Below, in pieces: positions 17,253 to 27,246 of a stretch of DNA of 64,000 nucleotides. The DNA is taken from contig NZ_JACMIA010000001.1 of NCBI RefSeq assembly GCF_014252955.1, positions 4,402,001 through 4,466,000 on the forward strand. The letters run 5' to 3'. Source of the DNA: Stappia sp. 28M-7 (GTDB taxonomy: Bacteria > Pseudomonadota > Alphaproteobacteria > Rhizobiales > Stappiaceae). The notes below the pieces were generated by a model. The model saw only the letters and a list, made by a program, of their open reading frames with translations, was not told where the DNA came from and did not search any database. The position numbers were made by a program, and so were the translations under genes. How positions within the stretch are numbered: the stretch's first letter is position 1; each line of letters opens with the position of its first letter.

Positions 17253-18992
17253 CTAAAGGTCGAGTTCGCCGCTGCTCGCGTCGGAAACGCGCCGCCGCGT
17301 CGCCCGCCCGGCGGCGGTACGACAGAACTGCCAGGCCGCCTCGCGGCGATGGACGAGCCGGCCGTACAGCACGATCTGCTCGCAGCGCCGGTGGCCGGAC
17401 CTGTCGGAAAGATAGATCGATTCCTCGATGGCCATCTCGCAGCCTGGCGCCGTGAACTCCCACGCCTCGCCGTCCGGCGCCACCAGCAGGATGCCGGTGC
17501 CCGAGCGGATCGAGCTGGCCTTGATCGCCGGATGCAGGTGGAAGCGGATGGCGAACTCGTGGTCGCGTCCGGTGCGCGCGGTCGGGTGGAACCGGTCGAT
17601 GCCGTCCAGCACGCTGCCGTCCTGCGACAGGGTGATGTCGCGCTCGTGGATCAGCCGCAGACTGTCCTGATAGCCGTTGTGGCTGGCGACGATGCGGGTG
17701 CCGGAAGGCCCCTCCTCACGCTCCACCGGCACGCTGGTCGGCCCGGTGAGGATCGGCGCGCCGAGCCAGCCGCCGAAACGCGCTTCCGACAGGAAGCGGG
17801 CGGAGGACGTGTCGTCGATCGTCGCGGTGGAATGGGCGGCCGTTGCCCGCGAGACCGAGCGCCAGGCGCCGCGCTCGCTGTTGGACACCCCGCAATTGAC
17901 GACGATGCGGTTGCGCCGCGACGACATCTCGAAGGACAGGCACCCGGCATGGGCGGTCAGGCTCAGCGCCGGCTCCGGCGGCACCCCCGTATCCATCAGC
18001 AGCAGGGTGTCGCCGCAGCTGACCCGTTGATAGCCCGAATGCGGGGCATTGCCCGGCGGGCCCCCGCGCGCATCGTCATAGGCAAGGATCGTCGCCACCA
18101 GATCCGCCGGCGTCGCCCCCATTCCGTTGAAATGCGCGAACGTGCCGTCGCCGTGGCGGAAGAAGCGGATCATCGGCATCATCCGGTCGATCGCCTGCAT
18201 CACCGTCGGCGAAGCGGGCATGCCCTGCACGGTCAGCGCCTGGCGCACCGGCAACAGGTCGACGAGGATATCCAGCAAGGCAGCCGGATTGCGCGAGATG
18301 TGGCCGCCATCGGCGAGGATCTGGCGGGCGAGTTCCTGGTCCAGCCGGCGCAGGCTCTGGCGCACGAAGCGGCCCTGGCCCGACATGGAGACGGTGGCCG
18401 CGGCAACGGCGATGGCTGCCTGCAGGCGCGGCACCCCGTCCGGCGTCTCGTTCATGGTCCGGCGCAGGTAGCGAACCTGCCGGGCGAGCGAGCGCAGGAA
18501 GCGGCGATAGAACTCGCGGTCGCAGCCCTCCAGGATCAGCGGCGACTGCGACAGCCAGGCCAGCACTCGGCGCGCCACCACCTGTTGCTCCCAGGCCGTG
18601 TCCTGCCAGTAGCCGCAACTCCTTATCCAGTCGTCGACGAGCGCCCGGGCGTTCTGCCGCGCCACCACGGTCTCCGCCGCCTTGAGGTGGCGCAGCCAGC
18701 CGAAGCCGTGCAGGGCGCGGGCCCAGTCGGCGGAGGGGGCGGGAACCTCGAAGGGGGACTGGCCGGATGTCTCGACCAGCTGGCCGGCGAACAGGAAGCG
18801 CCCGGCATAGATATCGGCGGCATTGGTGCCGTCGGCGGTGCGCAGATCCTGCGGGGCGATGATCAGGCGGGCGGGCGTGCTGGAGAACAGCCGCCAGCGG
18901 AACAGCGGCCCGCCATGCATCCATCTGAGCAGGGACTGCCAGGCGGCCTGCGCGAGGAGACGCCACACCCGTGCCCGTTCGGTCACCGACAT
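17253..18992 (-). CDS. heparinase II/III family protein
   Basis: This is a 579-residue protein if started at ATG 18992 (MSVTERARVW); a start 26 codons further upstream is possible. The N-terminal half is an alpha-helical barrel region. The C-terminal half holds the beta-sandwich heparinase II/III-like domain, with RNRIVVNCG and the DIDRFHPTARTGRDHEFAIRFHLHP region. Family members degrade uronic-acid polysaccharides by elimination. The rhizobial genes in this position, between rsmB and purH, have no proven substrate, and I see no clear Sec signal peptide here. The genomic context is conserved, but the function is inferred from family only. Confidence 0.8.
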   Translation of the reverse strand: MSVTERARVWRLLAQAAWQSLLRWMHGGPLFRWRLFSSTPARLIIAPQDLRTADGTNAADIYAGRFLFAGQLVETSGQSPFEVPAPSADWARALHGFGWLRHLKAAETVVARQNARALVDDWIRSCGYWQDTAWEQQVVARRVLAWLSQSPLILEGCDREFYRRFLRSLARQVRYLRRTMNETPDGVPRLQAAIAVAAATVSMSGQGRFVRQSLRRLDQELARQILADGGHISRNPAALLDILVDLLPVRQALTVQGMPASPTVMQAIDRMMPMIRFFRHGDGTFAHFNGMGATPADLVATILAYDDARGGPPGNAPHSGYQRVSCGDTLLLMDTGVPPEPALSLTAHAGCLSFEMSSRRNRIVVNCGVSNSERGAWRSVSRATAAHSTATIDDTSSARFLSEARFGGWLGAPILTGPTSVPVEREEGPSGTRIVASHNGYQDSLRLIHERDITLSQDGSVLDGIDRFHPTARTGRDHEFAIRFHLHPAIKASSIRSGTGILLVAPDGEAWEFTAPGCEMAIEESIYLSDRSGHRRCEQIVLYGRLVHRREAAWQFCRTAAGRATRRRVSDASSGELDL

Positions 18993-19165
18993 TAGCGTCA
19001 CCTGTGCCACCTTCCCTCCAGCCGCGCCGCCGTCGTGCCGAGCCCTTTCGCGAATCCGCTTCGCCTGCACATTTCAGTTTCCGGCAACAGGGTTAGCGAT
19101 CCGTTACCGATTTCAGCACGATTCGAGGGATTCACAGCGGATGCAAGGTGTCTTGAGGGGGAGGA

Positions 19166-20572
19166 TCAGAGACGGACGAGGCGGGCGGCGAAGAAGCCGT
19201 CCATGCCGCCGTTCTGGCTGGGTTCGCGCGGCAACGACACCGGCAGGGTCCGCAGATCGCCCTCGCCCGTCACCAGACCCGCAAAGCCCGTCTCCGCTTC
19301 CGTGATCGGCAGGCGCGCGAACTGGGGATTGGCGGCGAGGAACCGCGCGACGACAAGCTCTCCTTCCGCCGGCTCCAGCGAGCAGGTGCAATAGACGAGA
19401 CGCCCACCGGGCTTGAGCCATCCGCTCACCCGCTCCAGCAGCAGCGCCTGCGTGGCGGCGAGGCTCGCCACATCCTCGGCCCGCCGGTTCCAGGCGACCT
19501 CCGGATGGCGGCGGATCGTGCCGGTCGCCGAGCACGGCGCATCCAGCAGGATGGCGTCGAACGGTGCGGCGGGCTCGTAGTCGGCAAGATCGGCGGCCAC
19601 CACCTCGGCGCTCAGGCTCAGCCTTGCAAGGTTCTGCGAGAGCCGCTCCAGGCGGCGGGCGGAAATGTCGATGGCGGTGACGTGACCGCCGGCCGCGGCC
19701 AGCTGCGCGGTCTTGCCGCCGGGCGCCGCGCACAGGTCCGCAACCTGCAAGCCGGCGACATCGCCGAGCAGCCGCGCCGGGATCGCGGCGGCCGCGTCCT
19801 GGACCCACCAGGCGCCGGCGTCATATCCCTCCAGCGCCTCGATGCGCCCGCCCGGACGGGCGAGCCGCACCGTATTGCCGCCAATGGCCGTGCCGCCGAG
19901 CCGTTCGGCCCAGCCTTGCGGGTCATCCTTGACGGTGAGATCGAGATTGGGCTCCAGCAGGTGCATGCCGGCAAGGGCGAGCGCCGTGTCCTCGCCATAG
20001 GCCTTCTGCCAGCCGGCGAACAGCCAAACCGGCGTGTTGCGCCAGGGCTGCGCGGTGGCAGCGAGCAGGTCCTCGCGCTCGGCCACCATTCGCCGCAGCA
20101 CCGCGTTGACCAGCCCCTTGTAGCGCCGCGAGCGGTTGTCGGCATCCGCCAGCGCCACGGCGATGGCCACCGCAGCCCGGTCCGGCACTTCCATGAACAG
20201 CACCTGCGCGGCCGCGACATGCAGGATGTCGAGAACGAAGCCGGTCTTTTCCGGCACCGGGCGCTCGAGCAGCCTGTCCACAATGGCGGAGATCTGTCCG
20301 CGCCGGCGCAGCGCCGTGCCGAGCATCGCCCGCACCAGGGCCCGGTCGCGGGCGATCAGCGCGGAAAAACCGGGATGGCCGCCGCTCTCCTTGAGCTCGT
20401 CGTCGAGCGGCCGGCGACCGGTCACGACCCGCCCGAGGATTTCCACCGCGACGCGGCGGGCTGCCAGGCCCACCGTCGAATGGTCCGGCTGGTAGCGGGT
20501 GCGCACAGGGCTCCCGCCCTGGCCCTTGCGGGGTCGGGAGCTCTGCTTGCGGTTGTCGGTCTTGTCGCTCAC
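19166..20572 (-). CDS. rsmB: RsmB-type rRNA cytosine-C5 methyltransferase (NusB domain + methyltransferase)
   Basis: This 468-residue protein starts at GTG 20572 (VSDKTDNRKQ). An ATG 16 codons upstream is the alternative. A basic N-terminal tail is followed by a NusB-like RNA-binding domain (about residues 40-175) and a Rossmann methyltransferase domain with DLCAAPGGKTAQLAA. The PC motif DAPCSATGTIRRHPE places the catalytic-type Cys near residue 345. The family methylates C967 of 16S rRNA in E. coli. Divergence is noticeable, so an exact target is not claimed. The heparinase-family gene follows on the same strand. Confidence 0.88.
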   Translation of the reverse strand: MSDKTDNRKQSSRPRKGQGGSPVRTRYQPDHSTVGLAARRVAVEILGRVVTGRRPLDDELKESGGHPGFSALIARDRALVRAMLGTALRRRGQISAIVDRLLERPVPEKTGFVLDILHVAAAQVLFMEVPDRAAVAIAVALADADNRSRRYKGLVNAVLRRMVAEREDLLAATAQPWRNTPVWLFAGWQKAYGEDTALALAGMHLLEPNLDLTVKDDPQGWAERLGGTAIGGNTVRLARPGGRIEALEGYDAGAWWVQDAAAAIPARLLGDVAGLQVADLCAAPGGKTAQLAAAGGHVTAIDISARRLERLSQNLARLSLSAEVVAADLADYEPAAPFDAILLDAPCSATGTIRRHPEVAWNRRAEDVASLAATQALLLERVSGWLKPGGRLVYCTCSLEPAEGELVVARFLAANPQFARLPITEAETGFAGLVTGEGDLRTLPVSLPREPSQNGGMDGFFAARLVRL

Positions 20573-20742
20573 CGGCTCGGATCGCCTCACGGGGCGGGCA
20601 GCGCGCGAAGCGCACGGCACCGCCGCATCAAAAGAAGGAGAGGCGGTATGCCCGCAAACGGCAGGCGATCACAACCCCTAAAGCACATGGGCCGGGCGCA
20701 TCGCGGACCGAATGCGGCCCGCCGGGCGGTCGGCCGGCGGCA

Positions 20743-21771
20743 TCAGCCCCAGGGACCGCGACGGCCCGAGCTTCCCCCGTTGCCACCCTCGTCGCGGCGG
20801 CGCGAGCGCCCCCACGGACCCGGAGGATCGCTGCGCGAGGGACCCTCGCCGGCCGGGCCACGCCCCTGCGGAGCGCTGGATGCGTAGCCGGCCCCGCTGC
20901 TGCGGGAATAGCCGCCGCCCCCGCCGCCCATCGCCCCGGCCAGCTCCTGCAGCGCGCGGATGCGGTTCTCGGTGTTGGGGTGGGTGGAGAACAGATTGTC
21001 CATCCGCTCGCCCGACAGCGGGTTGATGATGAACATGTGCGCGGTCGCCGGGTTGCGCTCCGCGTCCGGATTGTGGACCCGCGCCGCGCCGCCGGCGATC
21101 TTTCCCAGCGCCGAGGCGAGCCAGATCGGGTTGCCGCAGATTTCCGCGCCCATGCGGTCGGCGGCATATTCGCGGGTGCGGCTGATCGCCATCTGCACCA
21201 GCATCGCCGCGAGCGGGGCGACGATCATCGCGATCAGCACGCCGATGAAGCCGAGCGGATTGTTGTTCTCCCGGTTGCCGCCGAAGAAGAAGGCGAAATT
21301 GGCCAGCATCGAGATCGCACCGGCAATCGTCGCCGTCATCGTCATGATCAGCGTGTCGCGGTTCTTCACATGGGCGAGCTCGTGCGCCATCACGCCGGCG
21401 ACTTCTTCGGCCGACAGGCTTTCCAGCAGGCCGGTGGTGGCGGCAACCGCCGCATTCTGCGGATTGCGGCCCGTGGCGAAGGCGTTGGGTTGCGGATTGT
21501 TGATGAGGTAGACCTTCGGCATCGGCAGGTCGGCCCGCGCGGCCAGCTGCCGCACCATGTGGAACAGCTCCGGCGCCTGGCTCTCGTTGGCCTCCACCGC
21601 ATGGTGCATGCGCAGCACCATCTTGTCGGAGTTCCAGTAGCTGAACAGGTTCATCGCCGCGGCGATGAGGAGCGCGATCATCATGCCGCCCTCGCCGCCG
21701 ATCAGGAAGCCGACGCCCATGAACAGCGCCGTCATCGCGGCGAGGAGAAGTGCGGTGCGGAAGTAGTTCAT
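20743..21771 (-). CDS. htpX: membrane zinc metalloprotease HtpX
   Basis: This 342-residue inner-membrane protease takes part in quality control of membrane proteins. Two N-terminal hydrophobic segments (about 5-24 and 28-45) precede the zinc site HELAH at 130-134 and a later Glu ligand in [10 protein letters not shown]. Further hydrophobic segments lie near residues 145-200. It is longer than the usual 290-300 residues because of a Gly/Ser/Arg-rich C-terminal tail after about residue 285, which looks disordered. It is divergent from the DUF1674 gene. Confidence 0.93.
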   Translation of the reverse strand: MNYFRTALLLAAMTALFMGVGFLIGGEGGMMIALLIAAAMNLFSYWNSDKMVLRMHHAVEANESQAPELFHMVRQLAARADLPMPKVYLINNPQPNAFATGRNPQNAAVAATTGLLESLSAEEVAGVMAHELAHVKNRDTLIMTMTATIAGAISMLANFAFFFGGNRENNNPLGFIGVLIAMIVAPLAAMLVQMAISRTREYAADRMGAEICGNPIWLASALGKIAGGAARVHNPDAERNPATAHMFIINPLSGERMDNLFSTHPNTENRIRALQELAGAMGGGGGGYSRSSGAGYASSAPQGRGPAGEGPSRSDPPGPWGRSRRRDEGGNGGSSGRRGPWG

Positions 21772-21921
21772 CTCACCTGCCTGTGTCGTGGGGCCACTAT
21801 GGCGACAGCTGCATCTTTGACCCTATATGTTGGCGGCAGCGCGATTTTCTGCAAGAGAGCAACGCGAGCCCACCGAAGGAAGACGGCCGAAAAGGCCGGC
21901 CCGGACCGGAGCACGACGACA

Positions 21922-22167
21922 ATGACCGAGACCGAAGACACCGCCATGACCGCGCCCGACAACGCCGCAACCGAAGACGCAGCCCCGCAGCGCCGTTTCG
22001 AGGACCTGCCGCCGGCCGCCCAGCGGGCGCTTCTGGAAGCAGAGGCCCGCCGCCGCGAGATCGACGCCAAGGGCGAGGCCATGCCGCGCGAGATCGACGG
22101 CCGCGGCGGGCTGGAGCCGACCCGCTATGAAGACTGGGAAATCAAGGGACTGACCTGCGACTTCTGA
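21922..22167 (+). CDS. DUF1674 protein (succinate dehydrogenase assembly factor 4-like)
   Basis: This 81-residue protein ends in the highly conserved DUF1674 tail: EIDGRGGLEPTRYEDWEIKG, then LTCDF. Members are bacterial relatives of mitochondrial SDHAF4, which protects the flavinylated succinate dehydrogenase subunit during assembly. I start at ATG 21922. A second ATG eight codons in is possible. It is divergent from htpX with 150 bases between the starts. The sdh genes are not in this window. Confidence 0.85.
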   Translation: MTETEDTAMTAPDNAATEDAAPQRRFEDLPPAAQRALLEAEARRREIDAKGEAMPREIDGRGGLEPTRYEDWEIKGLTCDF

Positions 22168-22380
22168 CGCCCGCCGGCGCCCGGACCCGTGCTACCCGCT
22201 CGCAAGGCGTGCGATCGCGGCTTGGTTAATGAGGGATTTACCATCGGCGAATAGGCTTGGCGTCGCAGCCGGTCTTCCGTTCGCCGCGCCCTCCCGGGCT
22301 GCGGCACGGTCGGCCTGACGTCAACAGGCCGGGAGGTCCGCCGCAGGGCTGGCGGGATCCCGGTGAATGGTTCGAGCCGA

Positions 22381-23598
22381 ATGTCTTCTGACGCCGCCCC
22401 CAAGGCCGCAAGGTCCGCTTCCCTGCCCTCCTCGAACCCGTTCGAGCGGCTGGCCGCGCTGATTGCCGATCTCGCACCGGGCATGGACCCGGTCGTGATG
22501 ACCATCGGCGAGCCGCGCCATGCCGTGCCCGGCTTCGTCGCAGATGTCCTGGCCGGATCCATCGGCGACTTCAGCCGCTACCCCAACATTCGCGGCACCG
22601 ATGCCTTCCGCGAATCGGTGGGACGCTGGCTCGACACCCGCTACTGCCTCGGCGGCACGCTGGACGTTGCCCGCGGCATCCTGCCGCTGAACGGCTCGCG
22701 CGAAGGCCTGACCTTCGCCGCACTCGGTGCCCGCGATTATCTCGCGAAAACCGGCGCCCGGCCGGCGGTGCTGATGCCCAATCCGTTCTACCAGACCTAT
22801 GCCGCCGCGGCCCATGTCGCCGGCGCCGAACTGGTCGCGCTCGATGCGCGCGCCGAAACGGGCTTCCTGCCCGATCTCGATGCGCTGTCGCCCGAGCTGC
22901 TCGACCGCACCGTCGCCTTCTACTACGCCTCGCCGGCCAACCCGCAGGGCGTTGCCGCGGACCTCGCCACCTGGCAGCGGGTGATAACGCTGGCCCGCCG
23001 CCACCGCTTCCTGGTGGTTGCCGACGAGTGCTATTCGGAAATCTACCGCGACGCGCCGCCCGCCGGCGTGCTGGAGGCCGCCCATGCCATGGGCGAGGGC
23101 TTCGCCAACGTCGTCAGCATCAACTCGCTGTCGAAGCGCTCGAACCTTGCCGGCCTGCGCGTCGGCCTTGCCGCCGGCGATCCGGACTTCCTGGAAGCCT
23201 GGGCCCGCTTCCGGGGCCTTGCCGCGCCGCAGGTCTCCATGCCGCTGCAGGCGGTGGCCGCCGCCGCCTTCGCGGACGAAGCGCATGTCGCCGAGAACCG
23301 GCGGCTCTACAACGCGAAATACGACGTGGCGCAGCGCCTGCTGGCGCCGCTGTTCGGCCCGGTCGTTCCGCAGGCCGGCTTCTTCCTGTGGCTCGACGTC
23401 GCCCGCTGGGGCGGCGGCATCGAGGTCACCAGGCGGCTTTGGGCCGAGGCCGGCGTCAAGGTGCTGCCGGGCGCCTATCTGGCGATGGACGGGGCTTCGG
23501 GCAATCCGGGCGCGGACTATATCCGCATTGCCCTCGTCGACGACGAGACGACCATCGAGCGGGCGCTGTCCCGCGTGGTCGCGGTACTGGGGGACTAG
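22381..23598 (+). CDS. PLP-dependent aminotransferase class I/II (DapC-like)
   Basis: This is a 405-residue fold-type I aminotransferase. It begins with NPFERLAALIADL and has TIGEPRH and the NPFYQTY / ASPANPQG elements. The PLP lysine lies in the NSLSKRSNLAGLRVG segment, and the distal arginine region is close to the C-terminus (DYIRIALVD). Similar alphaproteobacterial proteins are called succinyldiaminopimelate aminotransferase in lysine and peptidoglycan synthesis. That substrate cannot be confirmed from sequence alone. An alternative start lies six codons upstream at 22363. ftsK begins three bases after its stop, suggesting one transcript. Confidence 0.85.
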   Translation: MSSDAAPKAARSASLPSSNPFERLAALIADLAPGMDPVVMTIGEPRHAVPGFVADVLAGSIGDFSRYPNIRGTDAFRESVGRWLDTRYCLGGTLDVARGILPLNGSREGLTFAALGARDYLAKTGARPAVLMPNPFYQTYAAAAHVAGAELVALDARAETGFLPDLDALSPELLDRTVAFYYASPANPQGVAADLATWQRVITLARRHRFLVVADECYSEIYRDAPPAGVLEAAHAMGEGFANVVSINSLSKRSNLAGLRVGLAAGDPDFLEAWARFRGLAAPQVSMPLQAVAAAAFADEAHVAENRRLYNAKYDVAQRLLAPLFGPVVPQAGFFLWLDVARWGGGIEVTRRLWAEAGVKVLPGAYLAMDGASGNPGADYIRIALVDDETTIERALSRVVAVLGD

Positions 23599-23601
23599 AG
23601 G

Positions 23602-26430
23602 ATGCGTCGCGCCACTCCCGTGAGAAGCGGCCGGGCCGCAGCGCTCGGCCTCGAAGACACCGAGGCGCCGTTCAAGCGCTTCGTCAAACGCAACGTCATC
23701 GGCGCGGCCGGACTGGCGCTGATCGCCCTGTGCGCCGCGCTCGCAGCCGCGCTCGCCACCTGGTCGACGGGCGACCCGAGCCTCAGCCATGCCACCTCCG
23801 CGCCGGTGCGCAACGCGCTCGGACAGCCCGGCGCGATCATCGCCGACATGTTCATGCAGGCGATCGGCCTCGCCTCGGCCGTGTTCCTCATCCCCGTGGT
23901 CCTGTGGGGCTGGCGGCTGGTCGCGGCCCGCGCCACCCGCATCGCCACTCGCCGCATCGTCTTCTGGGGCCTCGGCACCCTGCTCGCCGCCGGCGCGCTG
24001 GCCGCCCTTCCCGTTCCTTCCGGCTGGCCGCTGCCCACGGGCCTCGGCGGCTTCCTCGGCGATTTCGTCCACCGCCTTCCGGCCCTGCTGACCGGCGAGC
24101 TGACCGACGGCATGGCGATGATCGTCGGCATGCTCGGCCTCGGCGTTCCGGCCGCGATCTGCATGCTGCGCGCCGCCGGCTGGCTCGGCCGCGATCCCGA
24201 GCCTGTGCTCGCGCCCCTGCCCGAACCCTCGCACCACGCCCGCTCGGTCGGCGCCGTTCCGAACCTCGACGAGGACGATGAGGATGACGACGCTGGCGAG
24301 GGCCGCTTCGGCGCGCTGATGGGTGCCGTCACCCATTGGGGCCTGGTGGCCCGCGCCAATGCCCGCCGCATGCTCGGTCGCCGCGGCGCCTCGCGCCGCG
24401 CGTCCGACCCGTATGACGATGCCTTCATCGACGAGGACGGCGAGGACTGGGACGAGGGACGCGGCGCCCGTGCACAAGGTCCCGCGGAAGACGAGGACGA
24501 GGATCCGGTCGGCCGCCGCGGCGGGTTCTCTGCCCTGCGCCGCCGCCTCGCCAGCAAGCTTCTGCCCAGGGAAGACGACGGCCTCGACGCGTTCTACGAC
24601 ACCTCCGCTCCGGCAGAGCCCGCCTTTGCCGATGACTACGGCGACGACTATGCGGACGATGCGCGCGACCTCGACGAGGACTATGCCGAGGCCTCCGGCG
24701 CCACCATCGACGACCTGCCGGACCTCGACGAAGACGGCCCGCTCGACGAGCTGTCGACGCCGCTGCCGCGCGCCATCGCCGGCCCGGTCAGCCGTGGCCC
24801 GGCCGCCCAGATCCCGAGCCGCGTCGTGCCGCCGGCCGGCCGGCCCAAGCCCGGCCGCCGCGCCACCGAAGAGGCGCAGCCCTCGTTCCTGCGCAACCCG
24901 TCCGTCTACGAGCTGCCGCCGCTGCACCTCCTGTCCGAACCGAAGGCCGCCGGCAAACAGACGGCCGTCAACACCGACGCGCTGGAGCAGAACGCCCGCA
25001 TCCTGGAAGGCGTGCTGGAGGATTTCGGGGTACGCGGCGAGATCATCGAGGTTCGCCCCGGCCCGGTCGTCACCCTGTATGAGCTGGAGCCGGCGCCCGG
25101 CATCAAGTCGAGCCGCGTCATCGGTCTTGCCGACGACATCGCCCGCTCGATGAGCGCCATCTCTGCCCGTGTCGCGGTGATCCCGGGCAAGAACGCCATC
25201 GGCATCGAACTGCCCAACCAGCGCCGCGAGATGGTGTTCCTGCGCGAGCTGCTGGCCGCCAGCGACTACGAGAAGACCAAGGCCAAGCTGGCGCTGACGC
25301 TGGGCAAGACCATCGGCGGCGAGCCGGTGATCGCCGATCTTGCCCGCATGCCGCACCTGCTGGTTGCCGGCACCACCGGCTCGGGCAAGTCGGTCGCCAT
25401 CAACACCATGATCCTGTCGCTGCTCTACCGGCTGGAGCCGGAGCAGTGCAAGCTGATCATGATCGACCCCAAGATGCTGGAACTGTCGATCTACGACGGC
25501 ATCCCGCATCTTCTGACGCCGGTCGTCACCGACCCGAAAAAGGCCGTCGTCGCGCTCAAGTGGACCGTCCGCGAGATGGAAGAGCGCTACAAGAAGATGT
25601 CGAAGATGGGCGTGCGCAACATCGACGGCTACAACACCCGCGTCGCCCAGGCGATGGAGAAGGGCGAGGTCTTCACCCGCACGGTGCAGACCGGATTCGA
25701 CCGCAACACCGGCGAGCCGATCTTCGAGAACGAGGAACTGCCGCTGGAGACGATGCCCTACATCGTCGTCATCGTCGACGAGATGGCCGACCTGATGATG
25801 GTCGCCGGCAAGGACATCGAGGGCGCGATCCAGCGCCTGGCGCAGATGGCCCGTGCCGCCGGCATCCACCTGATCATGGCGACGCAGCGCCCGTCCGTGG
25901 ACGTCATCACCGGCACGATCAAGGCCAACTTCCCGACCCGCATCTCCTTCCAGGTGACGTCGAAGATCGACAGCCGCACCATTCTCGGCGAACAGGGCGC
26001 GGAACAGCTGCTCGGCCAGGGCGACATGCTCTACATGGCCGGCGGCGGCCGCATCCAGCGCGTCCACGGTCCCTTCGTCTCGGACGAGGAGGTGGAGGAC
26101 ATCGTCAGCCACCTGAAGCGCCAGGGCACGCCGCAATATCTCGAGGCGGTGACCGAGGAGGACGAGGGCGGAGACAGCCCCTATGACGCGCTGGCCGGCG
26201 GTGGCGGCAGCGGCGACGACGAGGGCAACGACCTCTACGACAAGGCGGTAGCCGTGGTCCTGCGCGACAAGAAGGCCTCGACCTCCTATATCCAGAGGCG
26301 TCTGTCGATCGGTTACAACCGGGCCGCCTCGATCATCGAGCGGATGGAGCGCGAGGGGCTGGTGGGCGCAGCCAACCATGCCGGCAAGCGCGAGATCCTG
26401 GTGCAGAACGGGGTCGAGGACGACTATTGA
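23602..26430 (+). CDS. ftsK: DNA translocase FtsK
   Basis: This 942-residue septal DNA pump resolves chromosome dimers and clears DNA from the division plane. About four hydrophobic segments lie in residues 30-190. A long acidic linker follows (about 215-420, with runs of Asp/Glu such as [12 protein letters not shown]). The RecA-type motor has Walker A GTTGSGKS near residue 590 and Walker [13 protein letters not shown]. The C-terminus is the winged-helix gamma domain that reads KOPS sequences ([18 protein letters not shown]). Length and order are normal. LolA-like follows after 133 bases. Confidence 0.95.
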   Translation: MRRATPVRSGRAAALGLEDTEAPFKRFVKRNVIGAAGLALIALCAALAAALATWSTGDPSLSHATSAPVRNALGQPGAIIADMFMQAIGLASAVFLIPVVLWGWRLVAARATRIATRRIVFWGLGTLLAAGALAALPVPSGWPLPTGLGGFLGDFVHRLPALLTGELTDGMAMIVGMLGLGVPAAICMLRAAGWLGRDPEPVLAPLPEPSHHARSVGAVPNLDEDDEDDDAGEGRFGALMGAVTHWGLVARANARRMLGRRGASRRASDPYDDAFIDEDGEDWDEGRGARAQGPAEDEDEDPVGRRGGFSALRRRLASKLLPREDDGLDAFYDTSAPAEPAFADDYGDDYADDARDLDEDYAEASGATIDDLPDLDEDGPLDELSTPLPRAIAGPVSRGPAAQIPSRVVPPAGRPKPGRRATEEAQPSFLRNPSVYELPPLHLLSEPKAAGKQTAVNTDALEQNARILEGVLEDFGVRGEIIEVRPGPVVTLYELEPAPGIKSSRVIGLADDIARSMSAISARVAVIPGKNAIGIELPNQRREMVFLRELLAASDYEKTKAKLALTLGKTIGGEPVIADLARMPHLLVAGTTGSGKSVAINTMILSLLYRLEPEQCKLIMIDPKMLELSIYDGIPHLLTPVVTDPKKAVVALKWTVREMEERYKKMSKMGVRNIDGYNTRVAQAMEKGEVFTRTVQTGFDRNTGEPIFENEELPLETMPYIVVIVDEMADLMMVAGKDIEGAIQRLAQMARAAGIHLIMATQRPSVDVITGTIKANFPTRISFQVTSKIDSRTILGEQGAEQLLGQGDMLYMAGGGRIQRVHGPFVSDEEVEDIVSHLKRQGTPQYLEAVTEEDEGGDSPYDALAGGGGSGDDEGNDLYDKAVAVVLRDKKASTSYIQRRLSIGYNRAASIIERMEREGLVGAANHAGKREILVQNGVEDDY

Positions 26431-26563
26431 CGGCGCGAAACGCGCAGACCGTGGCCCGTCGCAACTTTGCCACAGCTGCCTGCTAGCGCATCCTGACAAT
26501 TGACGAGATGCGGCGCGCCCTTCCGCGAGCCGCCCGCCAGACCGAGCCGACGGAGCCGTATCG

Positions 26564-27208
26564 ATGACCAGCATCGCCCGCCGCACCCTGCTTGCCCTTG
26601 CCGCCGCTGCCGCGGTCGGCCTTGCCAGCCTTGCGCCGGCCGGCGCCGCCGCACTGAGCTCGGAGCAGAAGACCAAGCTTGCCGAGGTGAATTCCTACTT
26701 CAACTCGGTGAAGACCATGCATGGCGACTTCATCCAGTTCGGCCCCAATGGCGAGCGGGCGGAAGGCAAGTTCTATCTCGCCCGCCCGGGCAAGATCCGC
26801 TTCTACTACAACCCGCCCTCCAAGGTGGACATCGTCGCCGACGGCAAGTCGGTCTCGGTCAAGGACCGGAAGCTTGCGACCCAGGACATCTGGCCGCTCA
26901 AGGAGACGCCGCTGCGCTTCCTGCTGGCGGAAAGGATCAACCTGGAGGCGGATGCGGAAGTCGCCAGCGTCTCGGTCGAGCCGGATCTCGTCACCGTGGT
27001 GCTCGCCGACAATTCCACCTTCGGCACCGGCAAGCTGACGCTGATCTTCGACGCCGCGACCACCGAGCTGAAGCAGTGGACGGTCACGGATGCGCAGGGC
27101 TACGACACGTCGGTGGCGATCTACAACACCTCGGTGAACGGGCCCACCAACCCGAAGCTCTTCACCATCGACTACAACGCCAACCTGATGCAGCGCCGCG
27201 GCAACTGA
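26564..27208 (+). CDS. LolA-like outer membrane lipoprotein carrier family protein
   Basis: This 214-residue periplasmic protein has a signal peptide, with likely cleavage after APAGAA at about residue 29. The mature domain has the LolA curved-sheet pattern: LAEVNSYFNSVKTMHGDFIQ, then GKFYLARPGKIRFYYNPPSK and DIWPLKETPLRFLL. In alphaproteobacteria this gene usually follows ftsK, as here. LolA carries lipoproteins from the inner to the outer membrane. The family in this clade is divergent, so direct equivalence to LolA is likely but not certain. Confidence 0.87.
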   Translation: MTSIARRTLLALAAAAAVGLASLAPAGAAALSSEQKTKLAEVNSYFNSVKTMHGDFIQFGPNGERAEGKFYLARPGKIRFYYNPPSKVDIVADGKSVSVKDRKLATQDIWPLKETPLRFLLAERINLEADAEVASVSVEPDLVTVVLADNSTFGTGKLTLIFDAATTELKQWTVTDAQGYDTSVAIYNTSVNGPTNPKLFTIDYNANLMQRRGN

Positions 27209-27246
27209 CGCCAGGCGCTTGGCCCTTCCCCTTGGGCGCATCCCGC

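Noticed and set aside
22321-26676. Minus-strand open frame of 1451 codons opposite the aminotransferase and ftsK
   Set aside because: It is antisense to two confident genes with conserved motifs. Its residue use is typical of a GC-rich shadow frame.
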